Origin: Paenibacillus alba
GTDB taxonomy: Bacteria > Bacillota > Bacilli > Paenibacillales > NBRC-103111
Direction: 5' to 3'
Assembly (NCBI RefSeq): GCF_013204855.1
Contig: NZ_JABMKZ010000015.1
Coordinates: 1-64,000, forward strand
Length of the DNA: 64,000 bases
The position numbers and the translations under genes were made by a program. The notes beneath the pieces were generated by a model, which did not search any database, was not told the DNA's origin, and saw nothing but the letters and a program-made list of their open reading frames with translations. The number at the start of each line of letters is the position of its first letter. The stretch's first letter is position 1. Below, one piece after another: positions 17,331 to 25,028 of the stretch.

Positions 17331-18181
17331 GACTTAGCCACCTTTTTCACATAATAAATTGCTGCTCCCATCGAAGCGATGTAAGAAACAACACCGATGG
17401 CATTGGCCGCACCTGAATCATGGCGATAAACAAGCTCATAATACAAATCAATCATCAGCATTTGGCTGCCTCCAGCGTCTCCCAGCATAGCCGGGATGGA
17501 GAAGTTGCCAATCATCGACGTAAATGTCAAAACACCTGCAACGCTAATCGTTCCCCATGACATCGGAATCATCATGTCTTTGATCAAGCGAAACCCGCCT
17601 GCTCCTGTGTTGCGCGCTGCCTCCAAATAGCTGGAATTAATACCACGGAAGGCGCCCATCACAAGCAGCAGCGTCAAACCGATGTTCTTCCAAACCAGTG
17701 CAACGATGAGTCCGGTTGTTGAGAACGCGACACTTGGCATAACATCGGGATTGAACCATCCTGTAGAAGCCAACAGCGAGTTGAGCGTTCCATGCGGCGC
17801 CAAAAATACGCGCATCGCATGACCAACTACAACGAAAGGTACAAAAAGCGGAATTTTGAACAAAAACTCAACAAATGGATCGGCCTTAAGCCTCAGCCAG
17901 CCCGCCAATAAAGCTGCCAGGGCCAGCACAAGCACAAGGCTGACCAGGCAGATCACCAGCGTAAATAGAAAATCATTGTGGTAGGTCTCAATCACATAGA
18001 GGTAATTGTCCAGTGTCCATTGGCTCTTAGCATTCTGAAAGCTGCCTATCAACGAATCCATAAAGGGATAAACGAACAGACCCACAACAATCAGGGTGGC
18101 TGGAGCGATCATGCTCACTCCAGCCAGCCAACGGAGCAAGGAAGAGGACGCGCCAATGGTTTTAACGTTTGATTTGGGCAC
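17327..18181 (-). CDS. ABC transporter permease (inner component 1)
   Basis: About six membrane segments and an EAA loop (YLEAARNTGAGGFRLIKDM) mark an inner-membrane permease of the PotB/PhnU type. Start choice is uncertain: an ATG at 18190 directly abuts the GAGAGG site, whereas the GTG three codons later (18181) has ideal 9-nt spacing, so GTG is preferred. Longer in-frame starts upstream would overlap the binding-protein gene. It follows the binding-protein stop by about 20 bp. Confidence 0.88.
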   Translation of the reverse strand: MPKSNVKTIGASSSLLRWLAGVSMIAPATLIVVGLFVYPFMDSLIGSFQNAKSQWTLDNYLYVIETYHNDFLFTLVICLVSLVLVLALAALLAGWLRLKADPFVEFLFKIPLFVPFVVVGHAMRVFLAPHGTLNSLLASTGWFNPDVMPSVAFSTTGLIVALVWKNIGLTLLLVMGAFRGINSSYLEAARNTGAGGFRLIKDMMIPMSWGTISVAGVLTFTSMIGNFSIPAMLGDAGGSQMLMIDLYYELVYRHDSGAANAIGVVSYIASMGAAIYYVKKVAKS

Positions 18182-18200
18182 AGTCTTCATCCTCTCAGTG

Positions 18201-19415
18201 TTAGTTTTTCTCGTATGCGGCTTGCAGATTACCGAAATATTCATTGATCGGCAACGATTGTCCGCGTTTATTCAAATCTTCTGCTGTCACGTATTTGAAC
18301 AGCTTTTGCTTGCCTTCTTCACTTACTTTAGGCAGCACAAGCTCAGCATTAATGCCTGGGTACCAACTGAATTTATCTACGATCACCTTAGCTTGAATCT
18401 CTGGGGAAGTCAGGAAATCTGCATATTTTAAGGCTGCTTCTTTATTTTTTGCATTTTTCGGAATCACGACATACAGCGGTTGTCCTGGCAGTCCCGGATC
18501 AGCTACTTTCAACTGAAAGTTCGGATTCAAACGGCCATCGGAAATCCATTGATAGAACATGTCCACCCATACCGGTCCCATATCAATTTCACCACGGTTA
18601 AGCATATCCAGCGTACCGTTATTGCCGTTCGTATAAACGACTGGCAGAGATTTCAGCTGCTTCATAATATCCGGCCATTTCTTCTCCAGATCCGCATTGT
18701 AAGGGCCTTCTGTCAGTGTTTTGTAATCTCCGCTTTTGGCATATGTATAAGCTGTTGCAAAAGCTACGCCGCTCATTCCGTTTTTGATGCCGTTATAACC
18801 AAAACGCTTCGGGTTCGCTTTAATCCATTTTTCAACATCATCAAAGTTTTTAGGAGCTTCCTTCACTTTATCCGGATTGTAGGCCAAAGCGACTTGGCTG
18901 TGATACAACGGGATAACATACCCCTCAACATTAGTCCCCAAGCTGTTTTTGCTGTCTCCTGATACGACCGCGCCTTTGTTGGCGGAATTCGGCACCCATT
19001 TTTCGACCAAATCATTCTCAATTAAAGACTTCATCATGCTTTGGTGCACGATTGCCACATCGATATCCCATTCTTGTTTTCCAGCGTCTTTTTGAGCTTT
19101 TAACTTTTCAAAAATTTTCTGCGAACCTGCATCTCCAGGTCCCGTTCCTACAACATTCACTTGCGCGTCTGCATAGGTTTTCTTCAATTCAGGAATCACG
19201 TATTTCTCTTGCAGCTCCGTCATGTTCGTGTCACCGGCTGTCGCGAGATTCAGAGTCATTTTCACTGCTTTAGCCGGCTTGTCTGACGGAGCCGAACTAC
19301 TGGAAGCAGCTGGGGACGTACTGCTGCCTGGTTTTGCTTCATTTGTTCCACAGCCAGCCAAAAGCGTTGCAACCGAAGTACCTACCAACAATACGTTGAA
19401 CCATTTTTTTCTCAT
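18201..19415 (-). CDS. ABC transporter substrate-binding lipoprotein
   Basis: The 404-residue protein has a signal peptide with lipobox LLAGC (Cys about 22), a Ser/Pro-rich tether and a type 2 periplasmic-binding fold of the SBP_bac family. It captures the ligand outside the membrane and delivers it to the two permeases that follow. It is the first gene of the seven-gene operon reaching to 11794. The upstream region carries two TGTCTAGAC palindromes and phased hexamers resembling a Pho box. The ligand is unknown; an organophosphorus compound is a reasonable guess from the PHP enzyme, with polyamine or sugar as alternatives. Confidence 0.9.
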   Translation of the reverse strand: MRKKWFNVLLVGTSVATLLAGCGTNEAKPGSSTSPAASSSSAPSDKPAKAVKMTLNLATAGDTNMTELQEKYVIPELKKTYADAQVNVVGTGPGDAGSQKIFEKLKAQKDAGKQEWDIDVAIVHQSMMKSLIENDLVEKWVPNSANKGAVVSGDSKNSLGTNVEGYVIPLYHSQVALAYNPDKVKEAPKNFDDVEKWIKANPKRFGYNGIKNGMSGVAFATAYTYAKSGDYKTLTEGPYNADLEKKWPDIMKQLKSLPVVYTNGNNGTLDMLNRGEIDMGPVWVDMFYQWISDGRLNPNFQLKVADPGLPGQPLYVVIPKNAKNKEAALKYADFLTSPEIQAKVIVDKFSWYPGINAELVLPKVSEEGKQKLFKYVTAEDLNKRGQSLPINEYFGNLQAAYEKN

Positions 19416-19477
19416 GTTTTACTTCCTCCTAATTGGTTTAGAATGAGCCGGGAGCATTTCGCCAGAATCTCGCAAGA

Positions 19478-19487
19478 TGTCTAGACT
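19478..19487. promoter_or_regulatory. GntR/UTRA operator candidate, site 1
   Basis: TGTCTAGACT, 60 bp upstream of the binding-protein start, matches site 2 and the site before the regulator gene. GntR/HutC-type regulators bind short palindromes with a TCTAGA-like core. Confidence 0.6.
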
Positions 19488-19514
19488 TCAACTATCTTTA
19501 GTTTGCATGAGAAG

Positions 19515-19553
19515 TGTTAGCTTAATATCATTTGTATGTAAATATTTCGTTAA
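19515..19553 (-). promoter_or_regulatory. Possible Pho-box-like hexamer series
   Basis: Read on the minus strand, TTAACG, TTTACA, ATGATA and CTAACA start 11 bp apart (19553, 19542, 19531, 19520). The PhoP consensus is TT(A/C/T)A(C/T)A repeated at 11-bp phase; matches are 5, 6, 4 and 5 of 6. The region is AT-rich, so chance is possible. Confidence 0.35.
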
Positions 19554-19556
19554 TGT

Positions 19557-19566
19557 TGTCTAGACA
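19557..19566. promoter_or_regulatory. GntR/UTRA operator candidate, site 2
   Basis: Perfect 10-bp palindrome TGTCTAGACA upstream of the importer operon. With site 1 it brackets the presumed promoter, suggesting repression by the GntR protein encoded at 19934-20647. Confidence 0.65.
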
Positions 19567-19713
19567 TGTTAAAATAAAGTGAAAAAGTTTCACTTTAAGC
19601 CTCTTTAGCGGTTAAGCTTTCACCGTATATGCGAGAGGATGTCCTTCAGCAGCACGTTGGTCGGGTGCTTGGGCTTCAAGCGAGCTGGCGTTCCGTTTCG
19701 TGTCATGTGAAAA

Positions 19714-19891
19714 CCTGCGATTATGCAGGCTTTCTCGGCGAAATCGGGTGAAAAATGAAAATACCTGCGATTATGCAGGCATTTTCGGCCTTTCCATCCA
19801 GCAATGCTGAAATAGCCTCAAAAGGATGCATAATCGCAGGTATTTACTGATTTCGGCGGTGCCAAGAGCAAAAAGGATGCACAATCGCAGG
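19714..19891 (+). repeat. Four-hairpin element, family 1, copy 2
   Basis: Units start at 19714 and 19764 (both CCTGCGATTATGCAGG), 19825 (GATGCATAATCGCAGG) and 19876 (GATGCACAATCGCAGG). Spacings are 50, 61 and 51 nt. Units 3 and 4 are near reverse complements of units 1 and 2 over 13-14 nt. The element lies between the GntR gene and the importer operon. Apart from this and the regulatory sites above, 19416-19933 contains nothing recognisable as coding. Confidence 0.88.
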
Positions 19892-19933
19892 CATTTGGCG
19901 AAAAAGGCGGGTGACTTATACAGCCCCTTGCCA

Positions 19934-20647
19934 TTATCGGAAACGTTCCATCCAAAAATGGAAAACATCGTTGCGAAAATAATCATTCGCATAGAAAATC
20001 GGGAAATTATTCTCATCATAATGCGTTTGCTTCATCAAGAGCACGGTCGTATTCGGATGAAGCATCAGACTCTGCACACGTGGGTCTGTTTGCAAAGGTA
20101 CCATCAATTCCGTATGGCTTCTCTTGACGAATATGTTCAATTCCTGTTCCAGAAACTTGAATAACGATCCACCAAAAGCCGTCTCCTCAAATTTATTGCC
20201 TACGATCGACCGCGGCAAGATATAGAAAGATGACATGACCGGTTCTTCATTTGCCGTTCGAACTCTTTCAAGAATAACAACCGGATCGCCTTGCTGGATG
20301 TTTAGAAATGGTGCCCATTCTTCTGTACACGCCGCGTTATGCACCGATTGCTGCTGGTCCCCCTCCTGATGGCCGGCTATCTTCAGCATCTCGCTAGTTG
20401 ACTGCAAGCGGGCTAAATTGCTGGGAATTTGCTCTAACTGGCGAATGACGAACGTGCCGACGCCATGCTGAACTCGCAGCTTCCCTTCCTCCTCTAGCTT
20501 CTTGATTGCGGCACGAAAGGTTTCTCGACTTACGCCAAATTTATTAGCCATCTCTGGCTCTGATGGAAACTTATAGCCAACATGCAACTCGCCTTGTTCG
20601 ATTTGTTTGTCCAACTCGTCCTTAATTTTCATATATCTAGGATACAT
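19934..20647 (-). CDS. GntR-family regulator with UTRA ligand domain
   Basis: The 237-residue protein has an N-terminal GntR winged helix (YKFPSEPEMANKFGVSRETF, about residues 25-44) and a C-terminal UTRA domain of the HutC/PhnF/YvoA type that binds a small ligand. The start at 20647 is chosen because AAGGAGG lies 11 nt upstream; a longer open frame to 20761 would bury the TGTCTAGAC site. That site before its own gene and two before the next operon indicate autoregulation plus control of the importer. Confidence 0.87.
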   Translation of the reverse strand: MYPRYMKIKDELDKQIEQGELHVGYKFPSEPEMANKFGVSRETFRAAIKKLEEEGKLRVQHGVGTFVIRQLEQIPSNLARLQSTSEMLKIAGHQEGDQQQSVHNAACTEEWAPFLNIQQGDPVVILERVRTANEEPVMSSFYILPRSIVGNKFEETAFGGSLFKFLEQELNIFVKRSHTELMVPLQTDPRVQSLMLHPNTTVLLMKQTHYDENNFPIFYANDYFRNDVFHFWMERFR

Positions 20648-20727
20648 AGTCCTTACATCCTCCTTAGAATATCTATACAGGCAGCAACTGCTGAAATCAG
20701 CCATTTTAAATCCCATAAATTCTAGCA

Positions 20728-20737
20728 TGTCTAGACT
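20728..20737. promoter_or_regulatory. GntR/UTRA operator candidate, site 3 (autoregulatory)
   Basis: TGTCTAGACT lies 81 bp upstream of the GntR start and is identical to site 1. A third match exactly before the regulator gene is the best support that these sites are its operators. Confidence 0.6.
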
Positions 20738-20861
20738 TCTCTTATAAATTATGTTAATCATTTATTAAGTGCGTATCAACTCTATTTTAATAAATTGTAA
20801 ATAAGCCTCCGCTTTACTACAAATTCCCTAAAAACTGGAGATTCATTCGAGCAATACAAAT

Positions 20862-20886
20862 AGGTGCTGCGATGAAGCAAGCACCT
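20862..20886 (-). terminator. Terminator-like hairpin after MarR gene
   Basis: AGGTGCT/AGCACCT, 7-bp perfect arms with an 11-nt loop, lies 28 bp downstream of the MarR stop at 20914. The following T-run is weak. Confidence 0.5.
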
Positions 20887-20913
20887 CTTTCTAAATCATT
20901 TTTGAGCCTACGA

Positions 20914-21384
20914 TTACCATACAGGCCGGAACAGGAATGCTTGCGCATCCATGGACGAATGTACTAATTTTCGCATATCAGTCAGAAGCGCTTCAATTCT
21001 CTCTTCTCCTAGAACCTCATGCCAACGCTGCTGGATCGACGTGAAAATGGCTTCGGTTGCCTGAATGCAATCCCAGCCTCGCTGCGTTAAAACTACAAGC
21101 TTGCCTCGTTGATCGGATGGATGCGGCTGCCGAGTGACATAACCACGCTCTTCCAAATAGTCAATTGTAAGACTAGCAGCTTGCTTCGTAATCCCCATAT
21201 GCTCAGCTAATTCTTTCCCGGTAGCACCGCCATGCGAAATTTTTTGAAAAATAAAGCCATGGGAAGGCCGAACATCATCAAACCCTACTTTCCCCAATTC
21301 CTTATGTAATTCATCAACTGCCATGCGAAAGGCAGATGCAAAAAGAATCGTTAGCTCATATCCTCCTGCGCCTTCTTCAGCCAA
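20914..21384 (-). CDS. MarR-family regulator
   Basis: The 156-residue protein has the winged helix of MarR proteins: GATGKELAEHMGITKQAASL as recognition region (about residues 53-72), then LEERGYVTRQPHPSDQRGK as the wing. It probably binds palindromic DNA as a dimer and is released by a phenolic or oxidative signal. The start is TTG with GGGGAG about 7 nt upstream. It lies downstream of the SnoaL-like gene, whose promoter contains two large palindromes; they are good candidates for its operators. Confidence 0.87.
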   Translation of the reverse strand: MAEEGAGGYELTILFASAFRMAVDELHKELGKVGFDDVRPSHGFIFQKISHGGATGKELAEHMGITKQAASLTIDYLEERGYVTRQPHPSDQRGKLVVLTQRGWDCIQATEAIFTSIQQRWHEVLGEERIEALLTDMRKLVHSSMDAQAFLFRPVW

Positions 21385-21445
21385 TGAGTTCTCCCCCTGA
21401 TAAATTCCCTAGTATGTACTTAGATCATTTTATCATGGTTGATCC

Positions 21446-21480
21446 AAAAAAATAAGGACACCCATTTTAATAGGTGCCTT
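21446..21480 (-). terminator. Rho-independent terminator of the SnoaL-like gene
   Basis: On the minus strand AAGGCACC pairs with GGTGTCCTT (one bulge), followed by a run of seven T. It begins 6 bp after the stop at 21486. The MarR gene downstream therefore may need its own promoter or read-through. Confidence 0.75.
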
Positions 21481-21485
21481 ATTGC

Positions 21486-21923
21486 TTAGTGTTTCTTAAG
21501 TTGGCATGCTGGCTGCTCATGCAGTTCCGCTCCAATTTGCCGGAATAACGTGGCCGTGTCGAAAAGCGCCCAGTGCTCGGAGATTTTGCCATCTGTAAGC
21601 CGAAATTCACGATATAGCTTAACATCAATCGGATTATGCGTCGCTTCCGTTCCCCTGAAGCTCCCTTGGTGTGTTCCACGCATTCTCAAGCGTACAACAA
21701 CACGATCACCTTGGGCAACTGAGCTTTCCTCGAAAGAAACTTGATCAGGAAACGCAGAATGAAGAATACGCGCCATCTGAATAAGTCCATTGCGATCGTT
21801 CGGAACATACGCATGATCAACATAGTCTGCCGCAAGAAATTCATCCGTACACGCAAAATCTCCTTCGTTCCAAAAGTTTTTAATAAAATTACGCACAACC
21901 ACCATATTATTGACATGAGACAT
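21486..21923 (-). CDS. SnoaL-like (NTF2-fold) protein
   Basis: The 145-residue protein has the pattern of the SnoaL-like polyketide cyclase/ester cyclase family: NFIKNFWNEGD, YVDHAYVPNDRNG, then MRGTHQGSF and FRLTDGKISEHWALFD. Family members bind small hydrophobic molecules; most bacterial ones have no known reaction. The ATG at 21923 has GGGGGAG 7 nt upstream; six extra codons from a TTG at 21941 are unlikely. Two palindromes and a clear promoter precede it, so it is probably regulated by the neighbouring MarR protein. Confidence 0.8.
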   Translation of the reverse strand: MSHVNNMVVVRNFIKNFWNEGDFACTDEFLAADYVDHAYVPNDRNGLIQMARILHSAFPDQVSFEESSVAQGDRVVVRLRMRGTHQGSFRGTEATHNPIDVKLYREFRLTDGKISEHWALFDTATLFRQIGAELHEQPACQLKKH

Positions 21924-21943
21924 GGGCAGCTCCCCCTTCAATT

Positions 21944-21960
21944 AGTCAATTTAATTGACT
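21944..21960. promoter_or_regulatory. Palindromic operator, proximal (candidate MarR site)
   Basis: AGTCAATTTAATTGACT has perfect 8-bp arms around one base. It lies between the -10 box and the ribosome site of the SnoaL-like gene. Confidence 0.65.
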
Positions 21961-21967
21961 TGTTTGT

Positions 21968-21996
21968 ATCATAATGCATTATTTAAATATAGTCAA
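21968..21996 (-). promoter_or_regulatory. Sigma-A promoter of the SnoaL-like gene
   Basis: On the minus strand TTGACT (21996-21991) and TATGAT (21973-21968) are separated by 17 bp. The -35 box is embedded in the distal palindrome, so a bound repressor would block polymerase. Confidence 0.7.
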
Positions 21997-22010
21997 TTAA
22001 ATTGACTATA
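21988..22010. promoter_or_regulatory. Palindromic operator, distal (candidate MarR site)
   Basis: The core AGTCAATTAAATTGACT (21991-22007) extends to 11-bp perfect arms from 21988 to 22010. Its centre is 47 bp from the proximal copy. Confidence 0.68.
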
Positions 22011-22111
22011 TTTTTAATAAGAACAACAACAGTCATCGCATCACTCCTTACTTTTTCGGATCTTACTCACGAGCATTTTTTTCATGCTCAGATCGTAACT
22101 CTTCGTCGGTT

Positions 22112-22470
22112 GAGTCTGCCGAAAAGGCAGGTCAGGGGTAGAAAGGCAGCGAATCGCTCCTGAACCGGCCAAAAAGGCAGGCTCGAGCGGTAAAAAGAGC
22201 AAAACTGCTCAAAAGCTCAGTTGAGCCTGCCGAAAAGGCTAGCTCAGGGGTAGAAAAGCAGTGAACCGCTCCCGAGCCTGCCAAAAAGGCGGGCTCGAGC
22301 GGTAAAAGGAGCAATACTGCTCAAAAGCTCAGCTGAGCCCGCCGAAAAAGGCGGGCTCAGGGGTAGAAAAGCAGCGAACCGCTCCTGAGCCTGCCAAAAA
22401 GGCAGGCTCGAGCACTAAAAGGAGCAATACTGCTCAAAAGCTCACCTGAGCCTGCCGAAAATTGGCAGGC
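22112..22470. repeat. Tandem hairpin array, family 3 (seven hairpins)
   Basis: Hairpins with arms GAGCCTGCC/GGCAGGCTC or variants start at 22112, 22162, 22223, 22274, 22335, 22387 and 22448. Gaps are 50, 61, 51, 61, 52 and 61 nt. Loops alternate between GAAAA and AAAAA types, and the spacers (GGGGTAGAAAAGCAG..., GAGCGGTAAAAGGAGC) differ from family 2. The array lies downstream of the last phosphonate-transporter gene (stop 22555). The rest of 21924-22554 holds only the promoter and operators described above. Confidence 0.88.
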
Positions 22471-22554
22471 TCAACAATTACCGCCTGACCCGCTTCCAAT
22501 ACATGCGCAAAAAGGCCGCAAGCTGCAAGCTCACGACCTTCAAATCGATAGATA

Positions 22555-23421
22555 CTACACTTTCGCTCTGAGCTTCTTCTTAATCCTTGCAGCCATAATT
22601 TCGAGCAGGACCGCGAAGAAGAGGATGAAGTACGTAACAACCCCAACTTCTCTAACGTCATAATAAAAGCCGCTGGCCATAAACATGTCAAACCCGATGC
22701 CGCCTGCGCCCGCTGCGGCTCCCATCGCAACAGCAACGGCGAAGTTAATCTCGAAACGCATGAATGTCCACGAAATCAGATACGTGATCGATGACGGAAT
22801 GACGGCCTGAAAGACGATTTGCCACCAATTGGCACCGCTCGCTTTCAGCGCTTCGATGACGCCCTCATCCAGCTCCTCGAACGATTCCGAGAACGCTTTA
22901 ACCAAATAGCTGACTGAATGAAACGTCATGCCAATGACCGCAGCCACGCTCCCCAAACCAGCGGCAACCGCAAAAATCAGCACCCAAAGTACGGTAGGAA
23001 CTGCTCTAATAAAAGCAACGCCGCCTTTAATGATCATCGAAACCAGATTGGAGGATAGATTCCGGGCTGCAAACAAAGCCAGAAACAAAGCAAGGATAGC
23101 GCCGAATAGCGTGGTCAGGAAGGCCAATCCCAACGTGATGATAACTTGCTTGAGCGCCTCCAGAAACGTAAAATGTTTCAGATGCGGCTCAAAGAACATC
23201 GTTTTGATCGTCACAGCTGTTGAACGTATTCCTTCAAAAAGGTTGATTTCCTTGTAGTCGAAAGTAGCAAACCCGTACACGGTCAACGCAGCGAGAAGTC
23301 CTAAAGTAAGCTGAATGATTAGTGTTCCTTTGCTAAAAGGCTTTGCCTTTATCCGAAGCTGAGGCTTCCTAAGCGGCTCCTCAGCCCCGTTCGCAGTTCC
23401 GGTGAACTCATGGCGTGCCAT
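22555..23421 (-). CDS. phnE: Phosphonate ABC transporter permease PhnE (second copy)
   Basis: The 288-residue inner-membrane protein has about six membrane segments and the permease loop LDEGVIEALKASGANWWQIV (about residue 175). PhnE proteins pair with PhnC and PhnD to import phosphonates. The N-terminus carries a basic extension of about 30 residues before the first segment. It begins one base after the previous permease stop, with AGGAGGGTG upstream. The two permeases probably form a heterodimer. It is the last gene of the phosphonate operon. Confidence 0.92.
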   Translation of the reverse strand: MARHEFTGTANGAEEPLRKPQLRIKAKPFSKGTLIIQLTLGLLAALTVYGFATFDYKEINLFEGIRSTAVTIKTMFFEPHLKHFTFLEALKQVIITLGLAFLTTLFGAILALFLALFAARNLSSNLVSMIIKGGVAFIRAVPTVLWVLIFAVAAGLGSVAAVIGMTFHSVSYLVKAFSESFEELDEGVIEALKASGANWWQIVFQAVIPSSITYLISWTFMRFEINFAVAVAMGAAAGAGGIGFDMFMASGFYYDVREVGVVTYFILFFAVLLEIMAARIKKKLRAKV

Positions 23422-23422
23422 C

Positions 23423-24208
23423 TTACAGAATCACCCTCCTGACATAATTGGAAACCACTTCAATCAGCATAATGGCAACCACGATCACGATGACGACCAA
23501 GGAGGCGGAGCTGTAATTCAGGCTTTTGTAATACAAGCTGAACAGAAAACCGATTCCCGTTCCCGTCAAGATGCCGATCAATGTCGCTTGGCGGATGTTG
23601 GTTTCAACCATAAACAAGATCCAACTGAGCAGCTGCGGCATGCTCGCAGGAATCACAGATTGAAAGATGATCGAGAAATAAGGGGCACCTGTCGCTCTTA
23701 ATGCCTCCACTGAACTGCCGCTTACCTCATCAATAGATTCAATGAAAGCGCGGGTCATGAATCCGAAGGAGCCGAAGAAGAGGGCGAAGTAGCCTGTCAT
23801 CACATTTTGTCCAAAAGAAAACAGCAAAATCATCGACCACGCGGCTACGTCAATATTTCGAAACAAGGTTGCGATTGAACGGCTGATCCAACTTGCCACT
23901 CCGCCTACCCCCGTCGTATTCGAGCCGAGGATGGCGAATAATAAAGCAAATACAGAAGCTACTGTCGTCGCAGCAATGGAGACCAGCACCGTTTCTATCA
24001 GCGATTCGGCAATGGCAGGAAGTTTATTCAGCGCTTTGGCATTGGGATAAAAGTTCTGGAAAGCCCATTCAGCTGCTTTGGGAATAGAGGTAAACCCTTT
24101 GACCACGTTATATTCCGTTATCGTAATAGCAACCACGGTGATCAGAATGAGCAGGGCGTAATACATCAGCGAATTCCTTCTTTTTCTGACGAAAAAGTTA
24201 GCCTGCAT
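23423..24208 (-). CDS. phnE: Phosphonate ABC transporter permease PhnE (first copy)
   Basis: The 261-residue permease has about six membrane segments and the loop VSGSSVEALRATGAPYFSII (about residue 155), typical of PhnE. The ATG overlaps the end of phnC by 11 bp. It is a diverged partner of the next gene, not an identical duplicate. The pair PhnE-PhnE is common in Bacillales phosphonate importers. Confidence 0.92.
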   Translation of the reverse strand: MQANFFVRKRRNSLMYYALLILITVVAITITEYNVVKGFTSIPKAAEWAFQNFYPNAKALNKLPAIAESLIETVLVSIAATTVASVFALLFAILGSNTTGVGGVASWISRSIATLFRNIDVAAWSMILLFSFGQNVMTGYFALFFGSFGFMTRAFIESIDEVSGSSVEALRATGAPYFSIIFQSVIPASMPQLLSWILFMVETNIRQATLIGILTGTGIGFLFSLYYKSLNYSSASLVVIVIVVAIMLIEVVSNYVRRVIL

Positions 24209-24986
24209 GCCGACCTCCCTGATCTGCTACTAACTCGTGCAGCTCGGGGCCGTAGATTTTGCTGAGCTGAGCTGTGTTGATATGTGTCGGAGAGCCATCA
24301 TACACAATGGTCCCCTTATTCACGCCAATAATTCGGTCCGAATATTTCAGCGCCACATCGACCTGATGCAAATTAATAATGACCGTAATCCCCATCTTGG
24401 AACAAATGCTGCGCAGGTGCTCCATAATGATTTTGGAAGCGTTGGGGTCCAAAGAGGCGATCGGCTCATCGCACAGCAGCATTTTGGGATTCTGAACCAA
24501 TGCTCTGGCGATCCCAACCCGCTGCTTCTGCCCCCCGCTTAGCTCGTCGCAGCGTTTATAAATCTGCTCCTCCAAACCGAGCATTTGCAGGATGCTGTAA
24601 GCCTGCTCTTTCTCCTCCTCGGAGTAGAGTCCAAACATGCCTGCCAGCGTTGACTTATACCCAAGCCTGCCATGCAGGACGTTCTCTATTACACTAAGTC
24701 GATTAACCAAATTATAGTGCTGAAAGATCATTCCGATGCGTGTTCTCAGCTTCTTCAGCTCACTTTTCTTGGAACCTACGACATTAGCGCCATCAAAAAT
24801 GATCTCTCCGCTGCTTGCGTCAATCATTCGGTTAATGCAGCGAAGAAGGGTTGACTTCCCCGCTCCGGAAGGCCCGATGATTGAAACAAATTCTCCTTCT
24901 TTCACAGCGAAGTTGACATTAGATAACGCTTTAGTATCCGCGCCATACTGCTTCGATACCTGCTTGAATTCCAATAACGTTGTCAT
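24198..24986 (-). CDS. phnC: Phosphonate ABC transporter ATP-binding protein PhnC
   Basis: The 262-residue ATPase shows Walker A GPSGAGKST (about 38), signature LSGGQKQR (about 148), Walker B MLLCDEP and H-loop NLHQVDVAL. The N-terminal VSKQYG and the HQVD switch motif are typical of PhnC. It powers phosphonate import through the two PhnE proteins. It follows phnD by 42 bp with AAGGGAG upstream. Confidence 0.94.
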   Translation of the reverse strand: MTTLLEFKQVSKQYGADTKALSNVNFAVKEGEFVSIIGPSGAGKSTLLRCINRMIDASSGEIIFDGANVVGSKKSELKKLRTRIGMIFQHYNLVNRLSVIENVLHGRLGYKSTLAGMFGLYSEEEKEQAYSILQMLGLEEQIYKRCDELSGGQKQRVGIARALVQNPKMLLCDEPIASLDPNASKIIMEHLRSICSKMGITVIINLHQVDVALKYSDRIIGVNKGTIVYDGSPTHINTAQLSKIYGPELHELVADQGGRHAG

Positions 24987-25028
24987 GGTTAACTCCCTTG
25001 GCAGATTAGATAGATAGGGCTCATACGA

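Noticed and set aside
19771..20164. Open frames giving LRLCILF / MHNRRYLL repeat peptides
   Set aside because: They translate the four-hairpin element; the same peptides recur at each copy (also 52624-52926 and 61695-61913).
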